From an uncultured Muribaculaceae bacterium (GTDB lineage Bacteria > Bacteroidota > Bacteroidia > Bacteroidales > Muribaculaceae): a stretch of 64,000 nt of DNA. Within the stretch, counting starts at the first letter, position 1, and each line of letters begins with the position of its first letter. The stretch covers positions 1 through 64,000 of the forward strand of contig CANCXM010000012.1 of assembly GCA_947381945.1 (NCBI GenBank). Direction: 5' to 3'. A model generated the notes under the pieces. That model ran no database searches, was not told where the DNA came from, and saw only the letters and a program-made list of their open reading frames with translations. The position numbers and the translations under genes were made by a program. Positions 25,525 to 33,957 of this stretch are shown here, piece after piece.

Positions 25525-26085
25525 TCAGATCTGGCTCAAATCAATCCGTTCGCGTGGCCCTTTCAGATATTCGGTCGGGGTCATGCCTGTGACGGATTTG
25601 AACTGCCGTGACAGATGGGCTGCACTCGAATAGTCGACCATGTCGGCAATTTCCGATAGCGTATATTCATTGTGCTGCAGGAGCTCCTTCACACGTTCCA
25701 CTTTTTGTGCGATATGATATTTCTCGAGCGTCCGTCCCTCCTTCTGTGAAAACACACGGCTCACCGTATCGTAGCTGACATTCAGATGTCGGCTCAGACA
25801 TTCGGAAAGATTATGTTTATGGCCATCTTCGCGGATATGACGGATGACGAGCAATTTAGCCTTTTCAACCAACCTTGATTCCGGATCTGTAAGCAGCTCC
25901 AGACCAATGTCTTTGAGCGCACAGCCTATCTTTTCAATTTCTTCGGCTGAAAGTTCTTCAGCAATGGTCGCCTTGCCGAGAGCCACTTCCGGATTTGAAT
26001 AACCCATCTCCCGGAGAAGCCGTTCGGCAGCTTCCTTGCAGTGGTGACACACCATATTTTTAATAAACAGTTCTGTCATAGTCAC
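25525..26085 (-). CDS. AraC-type regulator with CxxC metal-binding-like N-terminus
   Basis: The 186-residue protein combines two parts. Residues 1-75 resemble a heavy-metal-associated domain (TELFIKNMVCHHCKEAAERL, with the CxxC at 13-16). Residues 85-186 are an AraC DNA-binding domain with both helix-turn-helix units (LSECLSRHLNVSYDTVSRVF and LSEIADMVDYSSAAHLSRQF) and the ending MTPTEYLK. It may sense a metal ion or bound thiol and regulate unknown targets. It starts 8 nt after the tilS stop, so the two share an operon. The pairing with tRNA modification is not explained. Confidence 0.85.
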   Translation of the reverse strand: MTMTELFIKNMVCHHCKEAAERLLREMGYSNPEVALGKATIAEELSAEEIEKIGCALKDIGLELLTDPESRLVEKAKLLVIRHIREDGHKHNLSECLSRHLNVSYDTVSRVFSQKEGRTLEKYHIAQKVERVKELLQHNEYTLSEIADMVDYSSAAHLSRQFKSVTGMTPTEYLKGPRERIDLSQI

Positions 26086-26093
26086 ACTAAGTG

Positions 26094-27443
26094 TTATTTG
26101 GATTGGTATATTATTTCAAGTGCTTCACGGCTTGTCTTGTCCACCGCGAAATTGCGTGAGGTGCGGAGATTTATCACCCACAGCACCTGACCGTTGCGCG
26201 TCAGCAATCTGACTGATCTTTTCTGCTGCAAAGAATATTTTGCATCCGAGAGCAGATCGCTGACGAGTTTGCTCCCCTTCATCCCGAAAGGCTCCAGCCG
26301 GTCGCCTTTGCGCCAGGATCTCAGTTCAAACTCAGGCTCTCCGTGAAGCACACGGCTGTCAAGATAAAGCGCATGAGGATTCAACCGGCGCTCCTTGCGC
26401 ATAAGTTCGAATTCATCAAGGCTTAAGCGTCGTGCTGAAAACGGAGCGGAAAACAGATTGACTTTCTCGCAGAAATCATCATCTCCCGCATCATCCATAG
26501 GTATCAGTTTCCCACGGTCGAGAAGATAGGTGATGGCTGGAGTCCTGAATGTTCGGCCCGAGACCGGACAGGCTCCATTGTCGTTGATAGTGGCAAGGAT
26601 ATTGTCGACCTGCGTCATGTTCATGCCGACCTTCGAGAGCAGTTCAAAAAGAACCATCCTTGAATTTTTCTCTGTGGTCACAAGGCGACTGAGATCAATC
26701 GACCCGTCAGCATTCATGTACTTGCTGCGGAGCTCATCTGTATAGTCCGTATAGAGGGCATAATTGTCGCGGAGATGCGAGATGCTTGCCGCAATGGTTT
26801 CTGTGGCACCCGGAAAAACCTTCTCCAGTTCTGGTATGACAATATTTCGCAGACGGTTGCGCTTGTAGTCGTTGGAGAGATTGCTTGAATCGGTCACGAA
26901 TTTCACTCCCTGACAGTCGAGATAGTCAATAATCTCAGCTTTCGTGCAGTCAAGAAGTGGGCGGATAGTATTGACATTCCGTGGCATCATGGCCTTCAGT
27001 CCTGCGAGACCACTGCCTCGGAGAAGGTTGAGGAAGAATGTCTCCACATTGTCCTCCCTGTGATGTCCCACGGCAAGGACATGTCCTGCCCCTTCACGTA
27101 GCAAGCCGTCCCACCAATCGTAGCGCAATCTACGGCAAGCCATCTCGACAGATTCACTCGTCAATTCCCTACTTTGTGCCACATCGAAATCCTGCATGAT
27201 GAACTCAATGCCGAGTCCGGCGCAGAGGTCACGGCAGAAACGCTCGTCGCGCATACTCTCCTCTCCACGCAAATGGAAATTGCAATGCGCGGCCACGCAA
27301 TCATAGCCCAGTTCGTGCAACACAAGCAGCAGGGCCACGGAATCAGCTCCGCCGCTGAGACCGACAACAATCCTGTCAGTTTTGCCGACAAGATGATTGC
27401 CCTCTATGAAATCTCTTACCTTTTTACCGAAGAGGCTTGTCAT
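26094..27443 (-). CDS. tilS: tRNA(Ile)-lysidine synthase (TilS)
   Basis: TilS attaches lysine to C34 of tRNA-Ile(CAU) using ATP, so that the tRNA reads AUA. The 449-residue product has the PP-loop SGGADS (about residues 30-35) in RIVVGLSGGADSVALLLVLH. The central TilS stretch is LAVGHHREDNVETFFLNLLR and the recognition loop includes NDYKRNRLRNIVIPEL. A C-terminal substrate-binding domain follows (ELRSWRKGDRLEPFGMKGSK). The length is normal for the phylum. A -7 element lies 116 nt upstream. Confidence 0.96.
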   Translation of the reverse strand: MTSLFGKKVRDFIEGNHLVGKTDRIVVGLSGGADSVALLLVLHELGYDCVAAHCNFHLRGEESMRDERFCRDLCAGLGIEFIMQDFDVAQSRELTSESVEMACRRLRYDWWDGLLREGAGHVLAVGHHREDNVETFFLNLLRGSGLAGLKAMMPRNVNTIRPLLDCTKAEIIDYLDCQGVKFVTDSSNLSNDYKRNRLRNIVIPELEKVFPGATETIAASISHLRDNYALYTDYTDELRSKYMNADGSIDLSRLVTTEKNSRMVLFELLSKVGMNMTQVDNILATINDNGACPVSGRTFRTPAITYLLDRGKLIPMDDAGDDDFCEKVNLFSAPFSARRLSLDEFELMRKERRLNPHALYLDSRVLHGEPEFELRSWRKGDRLEPFGMKGSKLVSDLLSDAKYSLQQKRSVRLLTRNGQVLWVINLRTSRNFAVDKTSREALEIIYQSK

Positions 27444-27558
27444 GTCACGCGATTAATTAGATTGATGATTAATGCAGGATTACTTCTGTGTGCGCTGATC
27501 CGCCAAAAAAAATCTGCAAACGAAGCGGAAAAGCCGTTGACCATGTCCGATTCGTCTG

Positions 27559-27566
27559 CAAATTTA
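27559..27566 (-). promoter_or_regulatory. tilS promoter, -7 element TAAATTTG
   Basis: TAAATTTG on the minus strand lies 116 nt before the tilS ATG. The leader contains a long T-run near 27504-27512 on the minus strand, which might act as an attenuator. Confidence 0.5.
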
Positions 27567-27650
27567 GAAAAAATAATTAATTTACGCCCCTGCTTATTGT
27601 ATTATTTACATCTTGACGGCATTATTATAGGCATAATTAACCTTTATTAT

Positions 27651-29741
27651 TTACAAGCGTTGGATTTCGTCAGCTCTCACGGTCTTTCCCTTGTAACTTT
27701 TGGGCGTTGTTTTAAACCGGTAGCGAACCGAGAGCGAAATATACGATGAAGCACCCTTGACATCCTTTGCAAAGCGTACATTGTCCGTATCGGTAATGTA
27801 TCTTTGTCGCCAACTGTTTAAAATATCGTTTGCAGCCAACGTAAACGTCCAATTGTCGATACTCTTACTTAATGTAAGAGCTGCTTGCCATGTTGGGCGA
27901 CAATACTGCACCTCTACATTTCCCGGTCCGAAAAGATTGAACGAAAGGTTGGCCTGAATCTTATATGGAAGGTCAAAACGGTTTCTGAGTGACAAGCGGT
28001 AGAGAGGAGTGGTATAGCTTCTTAACGGCTCACCGTATTTCAAATCCTGTAGATATAGAATCCCTTGAAGTGTCGGATGCCAGAATTTGACATCAAGACT
28101 CTGCACGGCCACAAACTGCAGATAGTTGTAAGCAGGAAGATTGGCAAACGTGCACACATTGCTTGCAATGGCGGCATCATGGTGATATATCAACCCGATT
28201 TTGTGCAATGCCCTCGATGCGCTCGCCTGAAAGATGAACTTCCTGTAGGATATGTTCAGACCGAGGTCATGAATGAGCACCTCGCGCAGTTCCGGATTGC
28301 CGGCTTCCCAAAGCGTGGGAGTGACGTAGCTGTAGTTTCTGTCAAGAGTAGAGTATGAAGGACGGTAGATATTCTGACGGTAATACAACGATGTCGTCAC
28401 TGCATCTGTGAAAGTTACACCGATATTGGGCAGCAGATTCCGATAGTTTCGCGACAGTTCTGGATTATGGACATGATTGCGGTCATAATTTATGTCGACC
28501 ATCTCATATCTCACGCCGCCATAAATCTTCCATTTCGAGGTGAAGCTGTAGTCAACCGACGCGAAGACTGAAAATAGATTTTGTCTGACATCATCAGTCG
28601 CGGGAAGCAACACACCGTCGTCGTCACGGTTGGTCTCACTCATGAACCGCTGTTTGCTGACAGTGTTGGTGAAGTCTGCACCGGCACTCACCTCTAAACC
28701 TGAAATAGTTTTCGTCAATTCAACTTTACCTGCAGCGAGACGGCTGTACGTCCGGTTGCGATTTGCAACCATCCGATCCGGTTCCATTTCATCAGTAACT
28801 GATGCAGAAACAGAACTGCCGTTGACATAGTCGCCGTCAATCCGTAGATGCAGCTTGTAGGGCAATTCGAAATCACCGTAAAGGTTGATGTAGTGGCGAT
28901 AGTCTCTTGACGACAATTGGGTCTCGGAACTGATATTTTCAGGAATTAGCATGTCGGTCCGGGTAGCGGCATCGCTGAAAAAGCGTCCTGAAGGTTGACG
29001 GCTGAATGTATATTTCAACCCGAAGGAATTGTTTCCATGTTCATAGCTCATTCCACCGTCAAGGACAAAGGATCGGGTCCTGTTTTTGACATGGGCGTAT
29101 GTCTCCGAAAAGTATTCAATATCCCCTGCCGACAGTTGCTCATTGTAAAACCGCTTCTGCTTGAATCTGCTTTCGTCAGCTTTCACATCTGCAAAAACCG
29201 TTATGCCCGATTCCGATGTCCATCCACCGTTCACCGCTAAATTTTCCGATATGGCTTCCGAAGCCGACACATTTGCCTGAACTCCTCCGAACATGCCTGC
29301 CAATCTGTCCTTTGTACGGATAAGGATTACAGCCGTCACCTCCGAGCCATATCTGGCAGGAGGATTGGTGATGATTTCCACGGACGACAGTTCTTGGGAC
29401 GTGAGCATGGAAAGCTCGTCACGGTTCTGCATACGGCGGCCATTTATGTAAATGATTGGATTCCCCTTCCCTATGACTGATATTTCTCCGGAAGCATCGT
29501 CTATGAGAGGCATTTGCCTTATAGCATCGACAGCACTGCCTATCTCGGAAAGAGGATTTCCCGCCATCGTGATTTTTATCCCGCGTGGAGTCGATTTCAC
29601 ATATTTGCGCTGCGCGTTGACAATGACTTCGCCCAAGGACTGCACTTCCGGAATGGAATCAGCCACCACGTCGGCCGAAACAGCCACGGGCAAGCATAGT
29701 TGAAAAAACAAGAATAATGATAAGACTGCTGAATGTTTCAT
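27651..29741 (-). CDS. TonB-dependent-receptor-like outer-membrane beta-barrel protein
   Basis: The 696-residue product has a signal peptide (VLSLFLFFQLCLPVAVSA), a plug-like domain (about 30-150: QSLGEVIVNAQRKYVKSTPR, then IYINGRRM, LSSVEIITNPPARYG) and a long run of beta-strands to the end (SISLSVRYRF-type C-terminus). It lacks the carboxypeptidase-like N-terminal domain typical of SusC and of most members of this group, so it is a short member of the OMP_b-brl_3 type. No SusD partner is nearby. The ligand is unknown; uptake of a peptide or siderophore is a guess. It has its own promoter. Confidence 0.85.
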   Translation of the reverse strand: MKHSAVLSLFLFFQLCLPVAVSADVVADSIPEVQSLGEVIVNAQRKYVKSTPRGIKITMAGNPLSEIGSAVDAIRQMPLIDDASGEISVIGKGNPIIYINGRRMQNRDELSMLTSQELSSVEIITNPPARYGSEVTAVILIRTKDRLAGMFGGVQANVSASEAISENLAVNGGWTSESGITVFADVKADESRFKQKRFYNEQLSAGDIEYFSETYAHVKNRTRSFVLDGGMSYEHGNNSFGLKYTFSRQPSGRFFSDAATRTDMLIPENISSETQLSSRDYRHYINLYGDFELPYKLHLRIDGDYVNGSSVSASVTDEMEPDRMVANRNRTYSRLAAGKVELTKTISGLEVSAGADFTNTVSKQRFMSETNRDDDGVLLPATDDVRQNLFSVFASVDYSFTSKWKIYGGVRYEMVDINYDRNHVHNPELSRNYRNLLPNIGVTFTDAVTTSLYYRQNIYRPSYSTLDRNYSYVTPTLWEAGNPELREVLIHDLGLNISYRKFIFQASASRALHKIGLIYHHDAAIASNVCTFANLPAYNYLQFVAVQSLDVKFWHPTLQGILYLQDLKYGEPLRSYTTPLYRLSLRNRFDLPYKIQANLSFNLFGPGNVEVQYCRPTWQAALTLSKSIDNWTFTLAANDILNSWRQRYITDTDNVRFAKDVKGASSYISLSVRYRFKTTPKSYKGKTVRADEIQRL

Positions 29742-29768
29742 TTTTGCTCGATTTTATTATTGACTGAG

Positions 29769-29776
29769 CAAAATTA
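29769..29776 (-). promoter_or_regulatory. -7 element TAATTTTG of the outer-membrane barrel gene
   Basis: TAATTTTG on the minus strand lies 27 nt before the ATG of the barrel gene. Confidence 0.6.
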
Positions 29777-29800
29777 GTGGTAACACATTGCAGCATAGTG

Positions 29801-29839
29801 GACAAAGGCGTGACAACTTCACCGTGTCACGCCTTTGTC
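29801..29839 (-). terminator. Intrinsic terminator of the TPR regulator gene
   Basis: Perfect 15-bp arms (GACAAAGGCGTGACA at 29801-29815, complement at 29825-29839) lie 20 nt after the stop of the minus-strand TPR gene. This is one of the longest perfect stems in the window. Confidence 0.8.
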
Positions 29840-29858
29840 ACAAATATCCTGCCATGTT

Positions 29859-31277
29859 TCAGGTATGGAATATCCCTTCAAACATTCCTTGTGGCATTTT
29901 CTGCTTTATTCTGCTCTTGCGTCGCCGGAGAGCTTCATCACTCGCACCCATGGCCGCTGACAGACATTCCTTATTGAACCCGACAAATGCAAAGGCACAG
30001 TAGAGCGCGTCATCAGAAGTCAGAGACGGATACATTGATTTGAGTAATGCGCAGGTGTCGGCGAACTGTCCTATCACGGCATCAGTAACGGTTTTCAGTT
30101 CCCGGCGGTCAATGTCGTCGGCATTACGTTCGAGATTCAGTTTCTGCAGCAATCTGTATTCCGGCTGTGTCATCAGGAATTCACGGTTGAGGCGAAGTTT
30201 TTCCATAACCGAATCCTCCCTTTCATCATTTCCAACCTTCATGTCATCATCACTATCTTCATTTTTCGAAAGCTCGGCAATCCGGAGATTCAATTGTGAT
30301 ATTTTTCTTACCAATGCAAGCTGACATTCCTTGTGTCGACGGCTGCGCTGAATGAACGCGATGACAGCCAACAGGAATACGACTAAGCCGACACCTGTCA
30401 CCATAATCAACATACGCAGTTCCTTCTCCTTCAGCAGACGCACTGAGAATTCATGACCTACCCGGTCAAGCGACTCGGAGGACGTGAGCACCTGTATGGA
30501 ATCCTGATAGACTGACAGACTGTCACTATAAGCCAAGGCATCTTCATATCTGCCTGCATTTCTGGCACAAAGGCAAAGCAATGTATATCGGCTGACTTTT
30601 CCGTCAAGCGAAAGACTGGTCGTACTCAACTCATTCAGACACTCTATGGCATCATCATAACGCCCTTCCTCATTCATGAGCTGCGCACCTATCATTTTGA
30701 AATCAATGTTTATGTCGTCGTTCTTTCCGGCCACCGACGATACACTGTCAAGAATCAGTCCGGCAGTTTCATAGTCCCCTCTCAGAATTGCGATTTTCCC
30801 TAAAAAGAGACGTGAGCGGTTTTCAAGTAACTCATTTCCTGAAAGACGGCTCAAATCCCTGCATTCCGACAGGATTTCATAGACCGAGTCCACATTGTTG
30901 ACCGTCAGTGCATAATTCCAGAGACTTATTTCCAGTCCGCTTGTTTCATCCGGATTGCGAAACCCTTCAAGAGCCTTCTTCATATACTCTTTAGCAACAC
31001 CTCTTTTATATGCGCTATAATATATCAGGCCGAAAGTGTTTTGAATGCGGGCCACAAGATCTGTTGGCGAATCCTCGTCAAGCATATTGCGGGTCTCGAA
31101 TGCCAATTCGAGCGCCTCTTCATAGTCCTTGGACTCGACAAGGCTGTTGATTCGTGTTATATTCGTCTCGACAATTTCCTCGGTCGACTTCCGGCATCCG
31201 ATAAGCATAAAGCCGATTGCCAGAAACGGCACAATCATCCGTATGTCCCGGACGATTTTTCTCCTTATATTATACAT
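29859..31277 (-). CDS. Membrane-bound TPR protein with cytoplasmic regulator-like domain
   Basis: The 472-residue product has a lipoprotein-like signal (VPFLAIGFMLIGCRK), about six TPR-type helical repeats (about 45-290), one membrane helix (LIMVTGVGLVVFLLAVIAFI, about 300-319) and a short coiled coil. The C-terminal cytoplasmic region ends in a helix-turn-helix-like stretch (LTSDDALYCAFAFVGFNKECL then SDEALRRRKSRIKQKMP). This is the general plan of Bacteroidota sensors that use extracytoplasmic TPRs and an intracellular DNA-binding-like domain. It is related in plan to the gene at 52.0-53.6 kb. It is upstream of the barrel gene but has its own terminator, so a regulatory link is only a possibility. 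Confidence 0.75.
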   Translation of the reverse strand: MYNIRRKIVRDIRMIVPFLAIGFMLIGCRKSTEEIVETNITRINSLVESKDYEEALELAFETRNMLDEDSPTDLVARIQNTFGLIYYSAYKRGVAKEYMKKALEGFRNPDETSGLEISLWNYALTVNNVDSVYEILSECRDLSRLSGNELLENRSRLFLGKIAILRGDYETAGLILDSVSSVAGKNDDINIDFKMIGAQLMNEEGRYDDAIECLNELSTTSLSLDGKVSRYTLLCLCARNAGRYEDALAYSDSLSVYQDSIQVLTSSESLDRVGHEFSVRLLKEKELRMLIMVTGVGLVVFLLAVIAFIQRSRRHKECQLALVRKISQLNLRIAELSKNEDSDDDMKVGNDEREDSVMEKLRLNREFLMTQPEYRLLQKLNLERNADDIDRRELKTVTDAVIGQFADTCALLKSMYPSLTSDDALYCAFAFVGFNKECLSAAMGASDEALRRRKSRIKQKMPQGMFEGIFHT

Positions 31278-31339
31278 TTATGATATATTGGTCTATAATC
31301 CATTATTTATCGGTCAAATCAATATCTGATTCAACCATG

Positions 31340-31347
31340 CAAAGATA
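31340..31347 (-). promoter_or_regulatory. -7 element TATCTTTG of the TPR regulator gene
   Basis: TATCTTTG on the minus strand lies 62 nt before the ATG at 31277. Confidence 0.6.
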
Positions 31348-31397
31348 ATGTTTTTCACCAAATATACCCATTAACTCTTCCCGACAGACCATATAAA

Positions 31398-31442
31398 AAA
31401 TTGCGCGATGAGACTTCTTCAAAAGGTCTCACCGCGCAATTT
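31398..31442 (-). terminator. Intrinsic terminator of the flavodoxin-type gene
   Basis: AAATTGCGCG (31398-31407) pairs with CGCGCAATTT (31433-31442), and TGAGAC/GTCTCA extend the stem inside. On the minus strand a TTTTTT run follows. It lies 23 nt after the stop at 31466. Confidence 0.82.
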
Positions 31443-31465
31443 GAAATGTTCCGATGACATCTGTA

Positions 31466-32005
31466 TCAGAATTTATCAGCGAGAGCTGCTGCCATAGCGC
31501 AGCCGTCGGTCTTATTTATATCACCTTCCTCAAATACACCCGGGACAAGCACTTCACCGGCAATATCCCATTTCAGCAGGGCCGCAGTCCGCTCCATCGG
31601 GATTTTCACTCCATCCATGACGGTAGTATCATCCTCTTCGCAACAGCATATCAGCCCCATCTTTTTACCTGCAATATCTTTACCCCCGACAACGAAGGAG
31701 AACAGGCGGTCAATAACTCCCTTTATCTGGGCAGGAATTGAATACCAGTACACCGGCATAGCAAATACCACTGCGTCAGCATCAAGAATATCAGGAGCTA
31801 TCCGATTGAAATCATCATCGAATGAGCAGGCCTTCCCGGTTTTGAAACAAGTCATGCAGGCATGACATCCGCCAATCTTCATCATGGCAGCATCGTAACG
31901 CACAACTTCGTGTCCTTTGGCCTTTGCAGCTTCAATAAATGCATCTGTCATTGCAAAGGTATTGCCATTCTTGCGGGGGCTGCCGGTAATTACGGTAATC
32001 TTCAT
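31466..32005 (-). CDS. NAD(P)H-dependent FMN oxidoreductase, flavodoxin family
   Basis: The 179-residue product has the flavodoxin-like FMN reductase fold: phosphate loop ITGSPRKNGNTFAMTDAFIE, the second FMN motif FAMPVYWYSIPAQIKGVIDR, and a Cys-rich loop CHACMTCFKTGKACSFDDDF. Such enzymes reduce quinones, nitro compounds or iron complexes. It is transcribed away from an hxlR gene and is followed by an NTF2-like gene upstream in the same unit. Control by HxlR is likely: such regulators commonly govern quinone and aldehyde detoxification. Confidence 0.9.
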   Translation of the reverse strand: MKITVITGSPRKNGNTFAMTDAFIEAAKAKGHEVVRYDAAMMKIGGCHACMTCFKTGKACSFDDDFNRIAPDILDADAVVFAMPVYWYSIPAQIKGVIDRLFSFVVGGKDIAGKKMGLICCCEEDDTTVMDGVKIPMERTAALLKWDIAGEVLVPGVFEEGDINKTDGCAMAAALADKF

Positions 32006-32046
32006 TGCTTTATGCTGATTTAAGATGTAAAAGATGACAAGGTGAA

Positions 32047-32427
32047 CTACTTGATTGTGTTTGAATTCTGATTATAGGCTTTGGCCACACACTTCCACTC
32101 TCCGTTGAGTTTCAACAGAAGAAGGAAGTCGGTGAAATCTATTCTGCCTCCCCACCCCTCTTCAAGCACACGGACCACGGCAACAGTCTCATCAACGGCA
32201 AGCACGTCGATACGGGCCTTGAAATTGTCACCGGCACCAACGCTGTCGACATTACGGTAGAATTGTTCAATCGAGCCATGCTCAAGCACTCCGTCAAGCA
32301 TACCGAACAGGACTGCATCTTCCGTGAAAAGAGTCTTTGCATACTCGCTGTTGCCCTCGGCTACACTCTTCACAAACTTAGCGGCAGCTTCTGCCACTGC
32401 TTCATATTCCTTGATTTCGTTTCTCAT
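32047..32427 (-). CDS. NTF2-like (SnoaL/lumazine-binding type) protein
   Basis: The 126-residue product is a single NTF2-like cone fold: EAAAKFVKSVAEGNSEYAKT at the start, then LFTEDAVLFGMLDG, and the strands AVVRVLEEGWGGRIDFTDF and LLLKLNGEWKCVAKAY. Members bind small hydrophobic ligands or serve as isomerases or cyclases; here the function is unknown. It is the first gene of the minus-strand unit, 41 nt ahead of the flavodoxin-type gene, and begins close to the HxlR palindrome. Confidence 0.85.
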   Translation of the reverse strand: MRNEIKEYEAVAEAAAKFVKSVAEGNSEYAKTLFTEDAVLFGMLDGVLEHGSIEQFYRNVDSVGAGDNFKARIDVLAVDETVAVVRVLEEGWGGRIDFTDFLLLLKLNGEWKCVAKAYNQNSNTIK

Positions 32428-32458
32428 ATCTTTAATTTTTTTAATTGTTTTGTGAGTG

Positions 32459-32466
32459 CAAAATTA
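32459..32466 (-). promoter_or_regulatory. -7 element TAATTTTG of the NTF2-flavodoxin unit
   Basis: TAATTTTG on the minus strand lies 31 nt before the NTF2-like ATG. The palindrome at 32491-32529 covers the place of its -33 element. Confidence 0.6.
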
Positions 32467-32490
32467 GCATGGTATTTCATTTATGTCAAG

Positions 32491-32529
32491 TACCGAAAAA
32501 TTATTCATATACAGAAAAATTTTTCGGTA
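32491..32529. promoter_or_regulatory. 12-bp perfect palindrome, probable HxlR operator
   Basis: TACCGAAAAATT (32491-32502) is the exact inverted complement of 32518-32529, with 15 bp between. The two arms lie between the two divergent -7 elements, where a bound dimer or dimer pair could block both promoters. The symmetry and place are typical of HxlR/MarR operators. Confidence 0.75.
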
Positions 32530-32552
32530 TTCTGATTTTCAGTTATATTGCC

Positions 32553-32560
32553 TACCTTTG
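32553..32560 (+). promoter_or_regulatory. hxlR promoter, -7 element TACCTTTG
   Basis: TACCTTTG lies 34 nt before the chosen HxlR start and 23 nt after the operator palindrome. Confidence 0.62.
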
Positions 32561-32594
32561 CAGTATCATTGAAACACAAAACAGTCGTATATAT

Positions 32595-32951
32595 ATGGCC
32601 TACGAAAAAAAGATACCCATTGACCTTGATTGCCCTCTGCGGTTGACAATGAGTCTTATCGAGTCGAAATGGAAATCGTGTATATTGGACGAGCTGCGTG
32701 CAGGCAAACCGATGCGTCCGAGCGAAATCCACAAATGTCTGCCCGAAGCCGCACCGCGCGTTCTCGACATCCAGCTCAAAGAGCTGGTTGAGGATGGATT
32801 GGTTGCCAAAACAATCTATCCGGAACTGCCTCCGCGTTCTGAATACAACATTACAGAGCTTGGTAAGACACTCCTCCCCATCATCGACGCGATGCTGCAA
32901 TGGGGCGAGGAACACTTCGACATTTTCGAGAAGAAATACGGAAATAAATAA
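32595..32951 (+). CDS. HxlR-family transcriptional regulator, probable redox sensor
   Basis: The 118-residue product is a compact HxlR winged-helix protein: CPLRLTMSLIESKWKSCILD, then RPSEIHKCLPEAAPRVLDIQ, the wing LVAKTIYPELPPRSEYNITE and the dimer helix LLPIIDAMLQWGEEHF. A cysteine (Cys13) directly before the first helix is in the place of the sensing Cys of YodB, QorR and HypR; another is Cys29. It likely releases the palindrome upstream after thiol modification by quinones or electrophiles. The frame is open to 32445 but crosses the promoter. Confidence 0.92.
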   Translation: MAYEKKIPIDLDCPLRLTMSLIESKWKSCILDELRAGKPMRPSEIHKCLPEAAPRVLDIQLKELVEDGLVAKTIYPELPPRSEYNITELGKTLLPIIDAMLQWGEEHFDIFEKKYGNK

Positions 32952-33037
32952 AAGTAGTCATAAATTTCCGAAAGACCGTGACCATCCCAGACATGAAAAA
33001 ATCCATCAGATTGAAGGCATGAATGTCGGATTTTGCT

Positions 33038-33045
33038 TACTTTTG
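33038..33045 (+). promoter_or_regulatory. -7 element TACTTTTG of the 33.1-kb membrane protein gene
   Basis: TACTTTTG lies 26 nt before the ATG at 33072. It overlaps the longer frame starting at 33033, which was therefore rejected. Confidence 0.6.
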
Positions 33046-33071
33046 CAAAACTTAGTCAATTAGTAAGAGCA

Positions 33072-33635
33072 ATGGCAAAATTCAAGTTAAAGGAAATTGC
33101 GAGACCCGCCGGATGGATTGCTTTGGGTGTCATTGTCATTTTTCTTCTCGGAGGAAGCAGAGCATTGTATGACGACACTTTGATTGACTGGTGGAAACCG
33201 GTCAGCGCTTGTGCACTTCTTGCCGTAATTTCATCATTGGCGATGTCACACCACTGGAAGAAATTCACATGTTCCGACTTCGCACCCATCAACTTCACCC
33301 TCCATGCGGTTGTCAGTTTCACCGTACTTATTTTTGCGTTCTTCAGTGTCAATTATTTCTTTGCCGACGACAAAGACCTGCACACGGAGAACGTGACCGT
33401 TGAGCACCGCTATCGCGAGACCCGGTACCACACAAAGCGAGTCGGGCGGCGCACCGTCGGACGTGGAACTCCATATTATGTCTATTCGATTGAAGTGCGC
33501 TTCTCCAACGGCAGACTGAAAACACTTCCTGTCTCAAAGAAACGCCACGACCGCCTCCGCACCAACACCACCATCCCCCTCGAAGTAGAAACCGGCTATT
33601 TGGGAATCCCGGTTATAAAAACGAAATATCAATGA
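33072..33635 (+). CDS. Membrane protein of unknown function
   Basis: The 187-residue product has three predicted membrane helices: PAGWIALGVIVIFLLGG, WWKPVSACALLAVISSLAM and TLHAVVSFTVLIFAFFSVNY. A soluble C-terminal domain of about 90 residues follows, rich in Arg/His (VEHRYRETRYHTKRVGRRTV then VYSIEVRFSNGRLKTLPVSK). The ending LEVETGYLGIPVIKTKY is strand-like. No family was recognised. The gene is monocistronic, between hxlR and a DUF4160 operon. Confidence 0.7.
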   Translation: MAKFKLKEIARPAGWIALGVIVIFLLGGSRALYDDTLIDWWKPVSACALLAVISSLAMSHHWKKFTCSDFAPINFTLHAVVSFTVLIFAFFSVNYFFADDKDLHTENVTVEHRYRETRYHTKRVGRRTVGRGTPYYVYSIEVRFSNGRLKTLPVSKKRHDRLRTNTTIPLEVETGYLGIPVIKTKYQ

Positions 33636-33674
33636 AGATTAGTTTAATTAAATTCGTATCTCGATAAAAATCAT

Positions 33675-33682
33675 TATATTTG
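33675..33682 (+). promoter_or_regulatory. -7 element TATATTTG of the DUF4160-DUF2442 operon
   Basis: TATATTTG lies 21 nt before the DUF4160 ATG and should drive four tightly packed genes. Confidence 0.6.
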
Positions 33683-33703
33683 CAACTAAACTGTATTTAA
33701 AAT

Positions 33704-33955
33704 ATGGGCGCTATATATATTCTTGAAGGACTCTTGATTTATATTTATGGCTTTGACCATAATCCCCCTCATGTTCATGTAAGAAAAGGAGATGAGAACT
33801 TCACTATTACATTAGCAGATAGGATTGTTGAAGGAAGAGCAAAATCTAAATCTATAATGCTGGTGAATAATTTTTTAGACCAACATTATAACGAAGTTAT
33901 GGATCTTTGGAATAAAGCCCAAAAAGGAGAAGAAATTACAAAAATTAATAGATAA
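33704..33955 (+). CDS. DUF4160 protein
   Basis: The 83-residue product has the DUF4160 hallmark GFDHNPPHVHVRKGDENFTI (residues 16-35). This His-rich, strand-turn motif in many proteins follows an N-terminal IYxY segment (here LIYIYGFDHNPPHVHV). The role is unknown, but the family is often found beside DUF2442, as here (2-nt gap), and the pair is suspected to be a toxin-antitoxin module. It is AT-rich compared with its neighbours, which suggests lateral transfer. Confidence 0.85.
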   Translation: MGAIYILEGLLIYIYGFDHNPPHVHVRKGDENFTITLADRIVEGRAKSKSIMLVNNFLDQHYNEVMDLWNKAQKGEEITKINR

Positions 33956-33957
33956 TT

